NCBI RefSeq assembly: GCF_900107045.1
Contig: NZ_FNON01000015.1
Location: 62,001 to 126,000 of the forward strand
DNA length: 64,000 bases
Direction of reading: 5' to 3'
Source: Amycolatopsis xylanica
GTDB lineage: Bacteria; Actinomycetota; Actinomycetes; Mycobacteriales; Pseudonocardiaceae
Part shown: piece by piece, positions 33,852-42,800 of the stretch
Numbering within the stretch: position 1 is the stretch's first letter
Layout: each line of letters starts with the position of its first letter
Notes under the pieces: generated by a model
Database searches by the model: none
What the model was told of the DNA's origin: nothing
Seen by the model: only the letters and a program-made list of their open reading frames with translations
Translations under genes and position numbers: made by a program

Positions 33852-34411
33852 ACGCGGAACGGCGGCTGGTCAACCGGATCACGAGCGAGGAGCGCGCGTG
33901 GATCAACCCGCGCGACTACGGTTTGTCCCGCGAGCAGGTCAAGACGATCGCGGCCAAGTACGGCAAGAAAGTCGTCTGGCAGTGCGTCGACTTCACCGAC
34001 CAATTGCTGCTGATCGCCGAGCCCGGCCAGCTGCCTTTGCGCACGAAGAGCCCGTTCACCCCGCGTGCCGTCACGGAGGTCGTGCCTTGGCTGCTGGCCG
34101 GGCTGGCGCTTTTGGGTGTCACCTTCAATCTCGCACAGGACTTTGACGTGCACGCGACCCTGGCCGGTGTCGCCGGGCTCGTGCTGGCCGGGGTCTCCTT
34201 CAGCTTGCCGCGGTTGCTGCCGAGGACGATGCGGGTCGCGATGCTCGCGCGTGAGTTCAATGGCTCACCCTGGGTTCGGATCAAGCCTGCTCACTACCCG
34301 GTGTCCGCCTTGATGATCGGCTATGTCGCGGCGACCTATGGCTACCACTACGTCGGCCTCTCGCCCGGTCCCATGGGACCGACGCTGATTTACTCGACGA
34401 GGACGACATGA
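33848..34411 (+). CDS. Tandem two-TM family protein, copy 2
   Basis: 187 residues, the most canonical member: RAWINPRDYGLSREQVKTIA, AAKYGKKVVWQCVDFTDQLL, IAEPGQLP, two membrane helices (~75-130), LAREFNGSPWVRIK and YVAATYGYHYVGLSPG. The N-terminal AAKYGKKVVW and C-terminal AATYGYHYVG segments look alike (helix, YG turn, strand), suggesting an ancient internal duplication around the hairpin of membrane helices. ATG overlaps the stop of copy 1 (ATGA). Function unknown. Confidence 0.8.
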   Translation: MNAERRLVNRITSEERAWINPRDYGLSREQVKTIAAKYGKKVVWQCVDFTDQLLLIAEPGQLPLRTKSPFTPRAVTEVVPWLLAGLALLGVTFNLAQDFDVHATLAGVAGLVLAGVSFSLPRLLPRTMRVAMLAREFNGSPWVRIKPAHYPVSALMIGYVAATYGYHYVGLSPGPMGPTLIYSTRTT

Positions 34412-34977
34412 GCACGTCCTGGGAAGAGCGGTTGATCGCCAGGCTGTCCGGCAGCCAGGTCTGGGTCAGCCTGCGTGCCTCACGGCTGCCACGCGAACGC
34501 GTCGACGAGATCGTCGCGCGGCTTGGCAAGGCGGTCATCCGCGAGTGCTCGGACGACACGGACACCCTGCTCCTCGTCGGCGAGCCCGGCACCCGCCCGG
34601 CCCGTTCAGCGCGGACACGGCCGTCCCACACTTACGCGGTCGCCCGTCGATGGTTGTATCTGGTGCTCGTTGTCGGGTGCGTCACGTCCCTGATCAGGCG
34701 CGATGAGCTGCCCATGATGATCGCGCTCGGGATCGCCGCCGCGGTCGCCCTCACCCTGATCCTGCGCGGGACCCTCGGAACCACGCAGGCCGAGCTGCTG
34801 GCGCGTGAGTTCACTGGGAAGTACACCGTCACCGTCGTACTCCCCTTGCACCAAATGTCACGCGAGCTGCGCCACCAGGTCGCGGCGGCTTACGGCTACG
34901 AAGCGCGGGGGCCGGTACGCAAGCGCCGAAGTGGCAACGAGCAGGTTTTCCAGCGCGTCAACCCAGGCAACCGCTGA
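34408..34977 (+). CDS. Tandem two-TM family protein, copy 3
   Basis: 189 residues; same order as copies 1 and 2 (QVWVSLRASRLPRERVDEIV, RECSDDTDTLLLVGEPG, two membrane helices, LAREFTGKYTVTV, VAAAYGYEARG) but with a basic, Arg-rich C-terminal tail (PVRKRRSGNEQ) and loss of the Tyr after the YG turn. ATG overlaps the copy 2 stop (ATGA), so copies 1-3 form one translationally coupled unit. Function unknown. Confidence 0.78.
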   Translation: MSTSWEERLIARLSGSQVWVSLRASRLPRERVDEIVARLGKAVIRECSDDTDTLLLVGEPGTRPARSARTRPSHTYAVARRWLYLVLVVGCVTSLIRRDELPMMIALGIAAAVALTLILRGTLGTTQAELLAREFTGKYTVTVVLPLHQMSRELRHQVAAAYGYEARGPVRKRRSGNEQVFQRVNPGNR

Positions 34978-35000
34978 GCGACTTCGTGCGTGATCCACGC

Positions 35001-35434
35001 ATGTCACTCGAGCAGAGGCTGAGCAGGCAGATCACGAGCGGGGACCAGGTATGGGTCAGCCTGCGCGACAGCGGGCTGCCACGCGAGCAGGTCGAGGCCA
35101 TGGCGGGCCATTACGGCCGCGAAGTCATCTGGCAATGCACGGACGACACCGACCAGTGGCTGCTGATCGGCGAGCCCGGAGCCAGCCCGGTCCGCTCGTC
35201 GGCCCCGCTCGTGCCGTTCACCCTCATGGCGGCTCTGCCGTGGTTGGCGGTCATCCTGTTCACCGGCGCCTTCGTCTACTTGCTCAGCGCAAGACGGTGA
35301 TCAAGATCGCGATCGACCTTCACTGGCTTTCGCCGTTCCTCATCGGGCAGATGGCCGCGACCTACGGGTACCGCTACACCGGTTTCGCACCCAATAATCT
35401 CAACGCGGTCCTCGTTTTCTTGAAAAGATCCTGA
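35001..35434 (+). pseudogene. Tandem two-TM family, copy 4, internally deleted and frameshifted
   Basis: The first frame (ATG 35001, stop 35298-35300) encodes a normal N-terminus (VWVSLRDSGLPREQVEAMAG, VIWQCTDDTDQWLLIGEPG) and the first membrane helix, then stops. The matching C-terminus (KTVIKIAIDLHWL...QMAATYGYRYTGF) continues in another frame from about 35291 to 35434. Compared with copy 2, about 50-60 residues covering the second membrane helix and the AREF segment are missing. A deletion joint near 35280-35300 explains both losses. A truncated 99-residue protein could still be made. Confidence 0.75.
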
Positions 35435-35465
35435 GCGTAGGTGCGGCACGAACGAGGGGGTCAGG

Positions 35466-35957
35466 ATGTCGGCCAAGCAAAAGTGGGTCTCCGCTGACGA
35501 TAGTGCGCGGCTGGCAGCCCTCTCGGCACACGGGGTCGTGATCCACCGGACCGAGCACATGCGGCTGTTCGGGGAGCCAGGCGACGAGCTGGTCCGTCAG
35601 TCGGGGTTCCCGGCTCACCGGATCGTGGTAACCGTCTTCAGGCTGTCGCCGCTGCTGGCGGCTATCGGGCTAGCACTGAAATTCATCGAAGCAGCCAAGC
35701 CGATGGGGCAAGTCGTGATCACCGTCGCCACCTGCCTCTTCGCGATTTCAGCGCTGCTGCCCTACTTCATCCCGGAACGCACCCGCCTCGCCTGGCTGGC
35801 TCGCGAGTTCAACGGCAGGCCAAAAGTCCAGATCGGACTCAACGGCCTGCCGCCGTACGCAGCCGACGAAATCGCCGCCGCGTACGGCTACCACCCGCTC
35901 AAACCGAACCAGGCAGGCCTGGCACGGCCCTATGTCACCGACACCCCGAGGTCGTGA
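35466..35957 (+). CDS. Tandem two-TM family protein, copy 5 (divergent)
   Basis: 163 residues with a shortened N-terminus (AALSAHGVVIHRTEHMRLFGEPG replaces the longer block), two membrane helices (~60-108), then LAREFNGRPKVQIGLNGLPP and DEIAAAYGYHPLKP. GGGGGTCAGG directly precedes the ATG, the best ribosome-binding site in the array. Its TGA stop lies inside a hairpin that also contains the stop of the convergent GT4 gene. Function unknown. Confidence 0.75.
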   Translation: MSAKQKWVSADDSARLAALSAHGVVIHRTEHMRLFGEPGDELVRQSGFPAHRIVVTVFRLSPLLAAIGLALKFIEAAKPMGQVVITVATCLFAISALLPYFIPERTRLAWLAREFNGRPKVQIGLNGLPPYAADEIAAAYGYHPLKPNQAGLARPYVTDTPRS

Positions 35958-35995
35958 GTGGTATTGCCGGTTCTAACCGGCCGTACCACTCACGA
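35952..35995. repeat. CGTGAGTG-type hairpin, copy 2, holding both convergent stops
   Basis: 21-bp arms (35952-35972, 35975-35995) with two mismatches and a 2-base loop; ends TCGTGAGTGGTA and TACCACTCACGA. The + gene's TGA (35955-35957) is in the left arm and the - gene's TAG (35973-35975) covers the loop. Confidence 0.8.
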
Positions 35996-37163
35996 GGCCT
36001 TGCAGGGTCTCGATATGCTTGGCGATCACCGCGCTCATGGCGAAGTTCTCGTTGACCAGCTTGACCGCGGCCTCGGCGATGTCGCGGGACTCGGCCGGGT
36101 CCTTGATGGTCTCGATGAGACGCTCGGCCAGCTGGTCCGGGGCGTGGGTGTCGACCAGGTGGACGTTGCCGCGGTCGACCAGCTTGATGTCGAGGAAGTT
36201 GTCCTCGCGCACCGCCGCCACGACCGGGACGCCCGCCGCCATGCTTTCCAGCGAGGCCGTGCCGAAGCCGTAGCCCTGGAGTTCGTGGCACTCGACGTTG
36301 GCCGCCGCGAGGTAGTGCGGGATGTCGGCCTTCGGGACCGCTCCGGTGGTCACGACGGCCTTCTCGACGCCGAGCTCGCGGGCGCGGTGGAGGAACGCGT
36401 CGAAGTAGATTCCGCCCACGACGACGAGCTTCGCGTCCGGGACCTCGCGCAGGACCTCGGGGAGCGCCTCGACCAGGCCGAGCCGGTCGCGCAGCGGGAT
36501 GACGTGGCCGGTCGACAGGATGATCGGGGCGTCGCCGAGCTCGTGCTTGTCACGCATCAAAACCGGGTCGCCTCCGCGGACCCACTCGGGGTCGACGCCG
36601 ACCGGAATCGGGACCATGCCGGTGATGCTGCGCTTGTACTTCTTCTCGATGTACTCCTGCATGTGGACGTCCATGACCACATACGTCGGCTTGTAGCGGC
36701 GCATGAACGGCGCCACCATGAACCGGTCGAGCAGGTTGAAAACCGCCTGGTACAAGCGAGACGGGCTCTGCAGTCGCGTGTGGACACTCAGCAGGGTCGG
36801 CACGTTGTTCTTGCGTGCCCACAGTCCGCTCGCCCAGGTGAGGTCGAAGAACTGGCCGTGCTGGTGGATCACGTCGGGCTTGAACTCGTCGAGCACCTTC
36901 TTCATCCGGCGCGGCAGCGACGGGCGCGAGGTGAAGGCGATGTCGAAGTTCACCGCGAGGCGGGTCTCCGGCATGCGGAACGCCGGGAAGCGGACGATGC
37001 GCACGCCGTCGACCTCGTGGTCGGACGGCGCCTCGGCGTGCGCCGCCGTGATGACCAGCACCTCGTGCCCTGCCGCCGCGTAGCCCTTGGCCAGCGACTC
37101 GGACAGGTGCGCGCTGCCACCCACGCGAGGCGGGTAGAAGTTGTTGACTACAGCGATCTTCAC
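35973..37163 (-). CDS. GT4-family glycosyltransferase
   Basis: 396 residues from GTG 37163. Two Rossmann domains: KIAVVNNFYPPRVGGSAHLSE at the N-terminus and, in the second half, IILSTGHVIPLRDR and the nucleotide-sugar signature GYGFGTASLESMAAGVPVV. A retaining GT-B enzyme acting in the cytosol, probably on a polyprenyl-linked or glycolipid acceptor. GTGA overlap with the hexapeptide acyltransferase gene upstream makes it the last gene of a four-gene sugar operon. The longer open frame to 37742 is not used. Confidence 0.88.
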   Translation of the reverse strand: MKIAVVNNFYPPRVGGSAHLSESLAKGYAAAGHEVLVITAAHAEAPSDHEVDGVRIVRFPAFRMPETRLAVNFDIAFTSRPSLPRRMKKVLDEFKPDVIHQHGQFFDLTWASGLWARKNNVPTLLSVHTRLQSPSRLYQAVFNLLDRFMVAPFMRRYKPTYVVMDVHMQEYIEKKYKRSITGMVPIPVGVDPEWVRGGDPVLMRDKHELGDAPIILSTGHVIPLRDRLGLVEALPEVLREVPDAKLVVVGGIYFDAFLHRARELGVEKAVVTTGAVPKADIPHYLAAANVECHELQGYGFGTASLESMAAGVPVVAAVREDNFLDIKLVDRGNVHLVDTHAPDQLAERLIETIKDPAESRDIAEAAVKLVNENFAMSAVIAKHIETLQGLVSGTAG

Positions 37164-37588
37164 TCGTGCTCCCCGTACTTGATGCTCCCGTCGGGAAGCA
37201 CGGTGCCGACCCGCTTGGCAGGCACTCCTGTCACGACCGCGCCGGCAGGCACGTCCTTGGCCACGACCGCGCCCGCGCCGACCACGGCCCGGTCGCCGAT
37301 CGTGACACCCATCAGCACCACCGCGTTCGCACCGAGGAACACGTTGTCCCCGATGGTCACCGGCGCACGGTCCACAGTGGAATACTCGCGGCCGGTCACG
37401 CACCGGCGCATGCTGCTGTGCGTGTAGATGTGCACCCCGGAGGACACGTCGCAGCCGCGGCCGATCTTCAGCCCGCCCGACCCGTCCACGATGGTGAACG
37501 CACCGATCCAGGTTCCCTCGCCGATTTCCGGATCGCCGCTGATCCAGGCGTGAGCGTTGTACTTGTTCGGCGGGAACCCGTCGGTCAC
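37160..37588 (-). CDS. Hexapeptide-repeat (WbbJ-like) acyltransferase
   Basis: 142-residue left-handed beta-helix protein with repeats such as GEGTWIGAFTIV, the active-site-type histidine in VHIYTHSSMRR, and VTIGDNVFLGANAVV...GVTIGDRAVVGAGAVV. The C-terminal VVTGVPAKRVG strand is typical of sugar O- or N-acetyltransferases. With a DegT aminotransferase in the same operon it probably N-acylates the new amino sugar using acyl-CoA. GTG start overlaps the epimerase stop by four bases. Confidence 0.87.
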   Translation of the reverse strand: MTDGFPPNKYNAHAWISGDPEIGEGTWIGAFTIVDGSGGLKIGRGCDVSSGVHIYTHSSMRRCVTGREYSTVDRAPVTIGDNVFLGANAVVLMGVTIGDRAVVGAGAVVAKDVPAGAVVTGVPAKRVGTVLPDGSIKYGEHE

Positions 37589-38523
37589 TTGTCTTCGGCC
37601 GATTCCCGGACCAGCTCGCGCATGCCCTCTTCGACCGTGATCTTCGGCTCCCAGCCCAGCACCTCGCGTGCCCGCGTGATGTCGGCGGCACGGCGCGACA
37701 CCAGCACGTCACGCTCGTTGAACTGCGGCTCGACGTCGACACCGACGGCGTCGATCAGGATCTTGGCCAGCGCGGCGATCGAGGTGTCGATGCCGGTGCC
37801 GATGTTGATCGGCAGGTTGGCCTGCTCCGAGGTCAGCGCCGCGACGACGGCGTGCGCCAGGTCGGTGACGTGCACGAAGTCCATCGACTGGTCGCCGCGG
37901 CCGTCGATGATCGGCGGCTGGCCGGCGCGCAGGCGCTTGATGAAGTGGTTGATGACCGAGGTGTAGTAGGCCTCGATCTTCTGGCCGGGGCCATAGACGT
38001 TGAAGAAGCGCAGCGCGTTCCAGGACAGGCCCTTCTGGCGCTGGTAGAAGCCCAGCATGTCCTCGCCGGCGCGCTTCGAGATGCAGTACGGCGTGAGCGG
38101 GCGCAGCTCGTCGTCCTCGTGCATCGGCAGGCGCTTCGGGTCGCCGTAGACCGAAGCGGTCGACGCGAACACCACGCGCTCGACGCCCTCGTCCGCGGCG
38201 GCGGCGAAGACGTTGTGGTTGCCGATCATGTTGATGTCGATCGACTCGTGCGGGTCGGCGATCGACTTGTTGATCGAGACGGTGGCGAAGTGGATCACGT
38301 GCGAGCAGCCGCGCATGGCCTCACGCACCGCGCCGCCGTAGCGCACGTCCTTCTCGACCAGCTCGACCTTGCCGGTGGCGACGAACTCGTTGACCCTGGC
38401 GCGGTCGCCGCGGGTCATGTTGTCGAAGATCCGGACGGTGTAGCCGTTTTCGATCAGCAGCGGGATGGTGTGCGCGGCGATGAAACCGCCACCACCGGTG
38501 AAGAAGACCTTCTTGTCGGACAT
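37585..38523 (-). CDS. NAD-dependent sugar-nucleotide epimerase/dehydratase
   Basis: 312-residue extended SDR. The NAD motif is FFTGGGGFIAAH, the catalytic pair is in YCISKRAGEDM, and the substrate region is NVYGPGQ...FIKRLRAGQPPIIDGRG. It is related to UDP-glucose 4-epimerases and 4,6-dehydratases. In the operon with a DegT aminotransferase, it may provide the keto intermediate or epimerise the product. Which of the two reactions it does cannot be told from sequence alone. Confidence 0.88.
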   Translation of the reverse strand: MSDKKVFFTGGGGFIAAHTIPLLIENGYTVRIFDNMTRGDRARVNEFVATGKVELVEKDVRYGGAVREAMRGCSHVIHFATVSINKSIADPHESIDINMIGNHNVFAAAADEGVERVVFASTASVYGDPKRLPMHEDDELRPLTPYCISKRAGEDMLGFYQRQKGLSWNALRFFNVYGPGQKIEAYYTSVINHFIKRLRAGQPPIIDGRGDQSMDFVHVTDLAHAVVAALTSEQANLPINIGTGIDTSIAALAKILIDAVGVDVEPQFNERDVLVSRRAADITRAREVLGWEPKITVEEGMRELVRESAEDK

Positions 38524-38580
38524 TTCGCGCTTTCTCCTAGTCGGTCTCGCGCTGTTCTCGGTGCCTTTGAAAGAGCGGGT

Positions 38581-39711
38581 TCAGGACAGTGCGGTCACGG
38601 CTTCACGGACGGTTTCAGCGACCCGTTCGACCTGGGGATCTGTGAGGTTGGCGTGCATCGGGATCGCCAGGTGGCGGCCGAAGATGTCGGCCGAGACGGG
38701 CAGGTGCTCGTTCTTCCCGTACAGCGGCTGGACGTGCGAGGCGTAGGTGCCGAAGTTGCACTGGACGCCCTGCTCGCGGATGCGCAACGCCAGCGCGTCG
38801 CGGCTGATCGCGGGGTCAACGGTGAGGATGTAGGCCTGCCACGGGTGCTCGCGGTCGGGCAGCTCCACCGGCACGGTCAACCCGGCGAGTCCCTCGAACG
38901 CCTCGTGGTAGCGCTTGGCGACCGAGCGCCGCGCGGCCAGCAGGTCCGGCAGGCGGTCGAGCTGGACGTTCATGATCGCGGCCTGCACGTCCGAGAGCCG
39001 GAAGTTGTAGCCGAGTTCGTGGAAGCTCGGGATCGGCAGCTCGCCGGAGCCTTCGCGGGTGATCGCGGGCTCGATGCCGTAGGTGTGCAGCTTGCGCGCG
39101 TGCTCGATGAGGTCGCCACGATCGGAGACCAGCGCGCCGCCTTCACCGGCGGTGATGCCCTTGCGGCCGTGGAACGAGAAGGCCGCCAGGTCGGCGAGGC
39201 TGCCGGCCGGGCGCGTCTTGTACGTCGCGCCCGCGGCGCAGGCGGCGTCCTCGAACAGCCAGAGGCCGTGCTTGTCGGCGATGGCGCGGTACTCGTCGAA
39301 GTCACCGGGCTGGCCCGCCACGTCCACGGCGAGGATGCCGACCGTGCGCGGGGTGATCAGCGCTTCGATCGACGCCGGGTCGGCGCTCCAGATGTCCGGG
39401 CGGACGTCGGCGAACACCGGCGTCGCGCCTGCCTGGAGCACGGAGTGCCCGGTGGCCGGGAAGGTGTAGTCGCCGACGATGACCTCGTCGCCCGGCTTGA
39501 CGCCGAGGACCTTGAGGCCGAGGAACAACGCGGACCCGCAGTTGCTCGTGGTCAGCGCGTGCGCGACGCCGGCCGTCTTCGCGAAGCGTTCTTCGAACTT
39601 GCGGCAAGCAGGGCCCGCACCGGCGAGCCACCCGGAACGGAAGACCTCGGCCACTGCGGCGAGCTCCTCGTCTCCGACGGTCGGCTGGCCTAGGGCGATC
39701 GAGTCAGACAT
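38581..39711 (-). CDS. DegT/DnrJ/EryC1 PLP sugar aminotransferase (second)
   Basis: 376 residues from ATG 39711, with GGAGAGG upstream. PLP lysine in SFHGRKGITAGEGGALVS, cofactor region TTSNCGSALFLGL and EDAACAAGATYK. The HGRK context is typical of aminotransferases acting on 4-keto sugar nucleotides. First gene of the operon DegT-epimerase-acyltransferase-GT4, so the operon probably makes and transfers an N-acylated amino sugar. It is only distantly like the aminotransferase at 27815-28921. Confidence 0.88.
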   Translation of the reverse strand: MSDSIALGQPTVGDEELAAVAEVFRSGWLAGAGPACRKFEERFAKTAGVAHALTTSNCGSALFLGLKVLGVKPGDEVIVGDYTFPATGHSVLQAGATPVFADVRPDIWSADPASIEALITPRTVGILAVDVAGQPGDFDEYRAIADKHGLWLFEDAACAAGATYKTRPAGSLADLAAFSFHGRKGITAGEGGALVSDRGDLIEHARKLHTYGIEPAITREGSGELPIPSFHELGYNFRLSDVQAAIMNVQLDRLPDLLAARRSVAKRYHEAFEGLAGLTVPVELPDREHPWQAYILTVDPAISRDALALRIREQGVQCNFGTYASHVQPLYGKNEHLPVSADIFGRHLAIPMHANLTDPQVERVAETVREAVTALS

Positions 39712-39832
39712 ACCTCTCCCGTTGCGTAGGGACGCCGCGAAGTGTATAGAGCCGATCTCGCGCAACCGGGGGCGGGCCGCTGATCAGCCATGGTTCGGGA
39801 GCGTTTCCTACGCTGAGCTTTAGACTCTCGGC

Positions 39833-42800
39833 ATGCGATTCGGTGTGCTCGGCCCGACCGAGGTACTCACCCAGTCGGGCGACCGAATCGCCGTCGGCGG
39901 GCCACGGGTGCGGACCCTGCTCGCACTCCTCGTGCTCGACGCCGGACGGGTCGTGTCCCCGGAACGGCTCATCGACGGCATGTATGGGGAGTACCCACCG
40001 GACGGCGTCGCGAACGCGTTGCAGTCCCAGGTCTCCCGCCTGCGGCAAGCACTCAAAGCGGCTGGCAACGTGGTCGAGTTCAGCGCGGCCGGCTACCGGC
40101 TCGCGGCCGACCGCGACAACGTCGACGCGCACCGCTTCGAGCGGCTCGCCGAGGAAGGCCGCCGGGCGCTCAAGGCGGCCGATCACGCCAAGGCGGCGGA
40201 GACGTTGCGCGAGGCGCTGGCGCTGTGGCGGGGGCAGCCGTTCGCCGACATCGCGGACGCGCCGTTCGTCGAGCCGCAGATCGCGCGGCTGACCGAGTTG
40301 AAGCTGACCGCGACCGAGGACCGGATCGAGGCCGAACTCACCCTCGGGCAGCATCGGGACCTGGTCGCCGAGCTGCAGGAGATCGTCGCGGCCAACCCGT
40401 TGCGCGAACGGCCGCGCGCCCAGCTCATGCGGGCTTTGCACGGCAGCGGACGGCAGGCCGACGCGCTCGCCGCGTACGACGACGCCCGCCGCACACTCGC
40501 CGACGAACTCGGCGCCGACCCCGGTCCCGAACTCGCCGAGGCGCATCTGCTGGTGCTGCGCGGCGAGCCGGAAGCGCCCGCCGCCGTCGAAAACGTGCTG
40601 CCCGCGCAGTTCACCAGTTTCGTCGGCCGCGACGAGGAGTTGCGGCGCGTCGGCGAACTGCTGGAGCGCGGCCGTCTCGTCACGCTGACCGGCCCTGGCG
40701 GCACCGGCAAGACCAGGCTGGCGATCGAGGCCGCGAGCAAGGCGCGTTCGGTCGGTTTCGTCGAACTCGCGCCGCTCGCGAGCGGCGCCGACGTCCCGCA
40801 GGCCGTGCTCGCGACGCTGGGCCTGCGCGAGGCCGCGTTCGCGATTCCGCCGCAGGGCGGCAACGCACCGCATCAACCGACGGAACGCCTGGTCGCCGCG
40901 CTCGCCGAGCGCTCGATGCTGCTCGTGTTCGACAACTGCGAGCACGTCATCGACGCCATCGCCCAGCTCGCCGCGAGACTCCTCGCCACCTGCCCTGGCC
41001 TGCGCATCCTCGCCACCAGCCGTGAACCGCTCGGCATCACCGGCGAGCTGATCGCGCCGGTGCCCAGGCTGGCCGTTTCCCCGCCGGGCACCCCGGCCGA
41101 AGCCGCGCTCGGCTACCCCGCCGTCCGGCTGTTCGCCGACCGCGCGTCCGCGGGCCGCGCCGATTTCACGGTCACCGACGAAACGATCGGCGACGTCCAG
41201 CGCATCTGCGCGGCACTCGACGGCCTGCCGCTCGCGATCGAACTCGCGGCCGCGCGCGTGCGCTCACTGCCGCTCGGCGAGATCGCGGTCCGCCTCGACG
41301 ACCGTTTCCAGCTGCTTTCCCGAGGCAGCCGCACGGCCGTGCCCCGCCACCGGACGCTGCGCGCGGCCGTCGAGTGGAGCTGGGAGCTGCTCGACGCCGA
41401 GGAGCAGCAGCTCGCCCGCAGGCTGACCGTGTTCTCCGGCGGCGCGACCCTCGAAGCGGCCGAGGAGATCGTCGGCGTGCCCGACACGGTCGACGTGCTC
41501 ACCGGCCTGGTCGACAAGTCGCTCGTCGAGGTCAACGGCGACCGCTACCGCATGCTCGAGACGATCCGCGCCTTCTGCACGGAGAAACTCGTCGAGCACG
41601 GCGAGGCCGAAGACCTGCGCGGCGCGCACGCCGAGTACTTCCTCAAGCTCGCGCAGACCGCCGACCCGTATTTGCGCACCGGCGAGCAGCTGATCTGGCT
41701 GAGCAGGCTCGACGCCGACTACGAGAACATCCTCGCCGCGCTCCGCTGGTCGACCGAGTCCCAGACGGATCTCGCGTTGCGGCTGGTCAGCTCGCTGTGC
41801 CGGTACTGGTGGATGCGCGGCAGGCGGTTCGAAGGCGCGATGCTGTCCATCGAACTCGCCAAGCGCGTCGGCCCGGTGCCGCCAGCGGACCTGCGCGAGG
41901 AATTCCTGCTGTGCGTGCTCAGCGCGATGACCGGCATGCACGACTACGAGCCGCTGCGCGAGCACATCGCGGTGGTCGAGGCCTACGGCCAAGAGCCGCC
42001 GTGGATCCCGAAGCAGCCGATGCTCACCATGCTGCAGGCCGTCGTCGTCGGCCCGCCGGAGGAGGGCAGCCCGCTCCACGAGTGGGAGATCGAGCTCATC
42101 CTCGGCTCCGACGACTGGAGCCGCGCGCTGGTGTCGATGGGCACCGGCCTGCGCGCCCAGATGGCGGGTGAGATCGCCAAGGCCGAGCGCTGCCTCGCGG
42201 AAGGTCTCGTCAAGTTCCGCGCGGTCGGCGACCGCTGGGGCATGTCGATGTCACTCGACCACCTCGCCGAGATCGTCGCCTGGCGCGGCGACTCGGACCG
42301 CGCGCTGAACCTGATGAACGAGGCACTCGACCTGCTGCGCGAGATCGGCGCCACCGACGACACGGCCGAGCTCCTCGTCCGCCGCGGCGAAGTCCGCGCC
42401 CGCTTCGAAGACGTCGACGGCGCCCAAGCCGACTTCACCCTGGCCATCGACCTGGCACGGCGCACCGGACTGCCGGAAACCCGCGCCGCCGGCCGCCTCG
42501 GCCTCGCCGAGCTGGCCCGGCTGTCCGGCGACCTGCCGTCGGCCCGCTCGCTCGGCGAGCAGGTGCTGGCCGAGTGCCCGACCGGCGGCTTCACGGCGGA
42601 CGACGTGCGTTCGCGCACCTATATCTCTTTGGGCCGCGTCGCGGAGGCGGAAGGCAACTTCCTCGAGGCGACGGCTCACGAGCGCAAGGCGCTGGAGTCG
42701 CCCTACACCCGGCGGAACCGGATGGTCGCGGCCAGCGCGGTCGAGGCGGTGGCGGGCGCGATGCTGCTGGACGGCAACGCGGAGCACGCGGCGTTGCTGC

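Noticed and set aside
29888..35995. Transposon ends flanking the toxin array
   Set aside because: The two similar hairpins flank the block, but there is no transposase, no target duplication seen, and each is a complete palindrome next to stops, so they are recorded as terminator-like repeats only.
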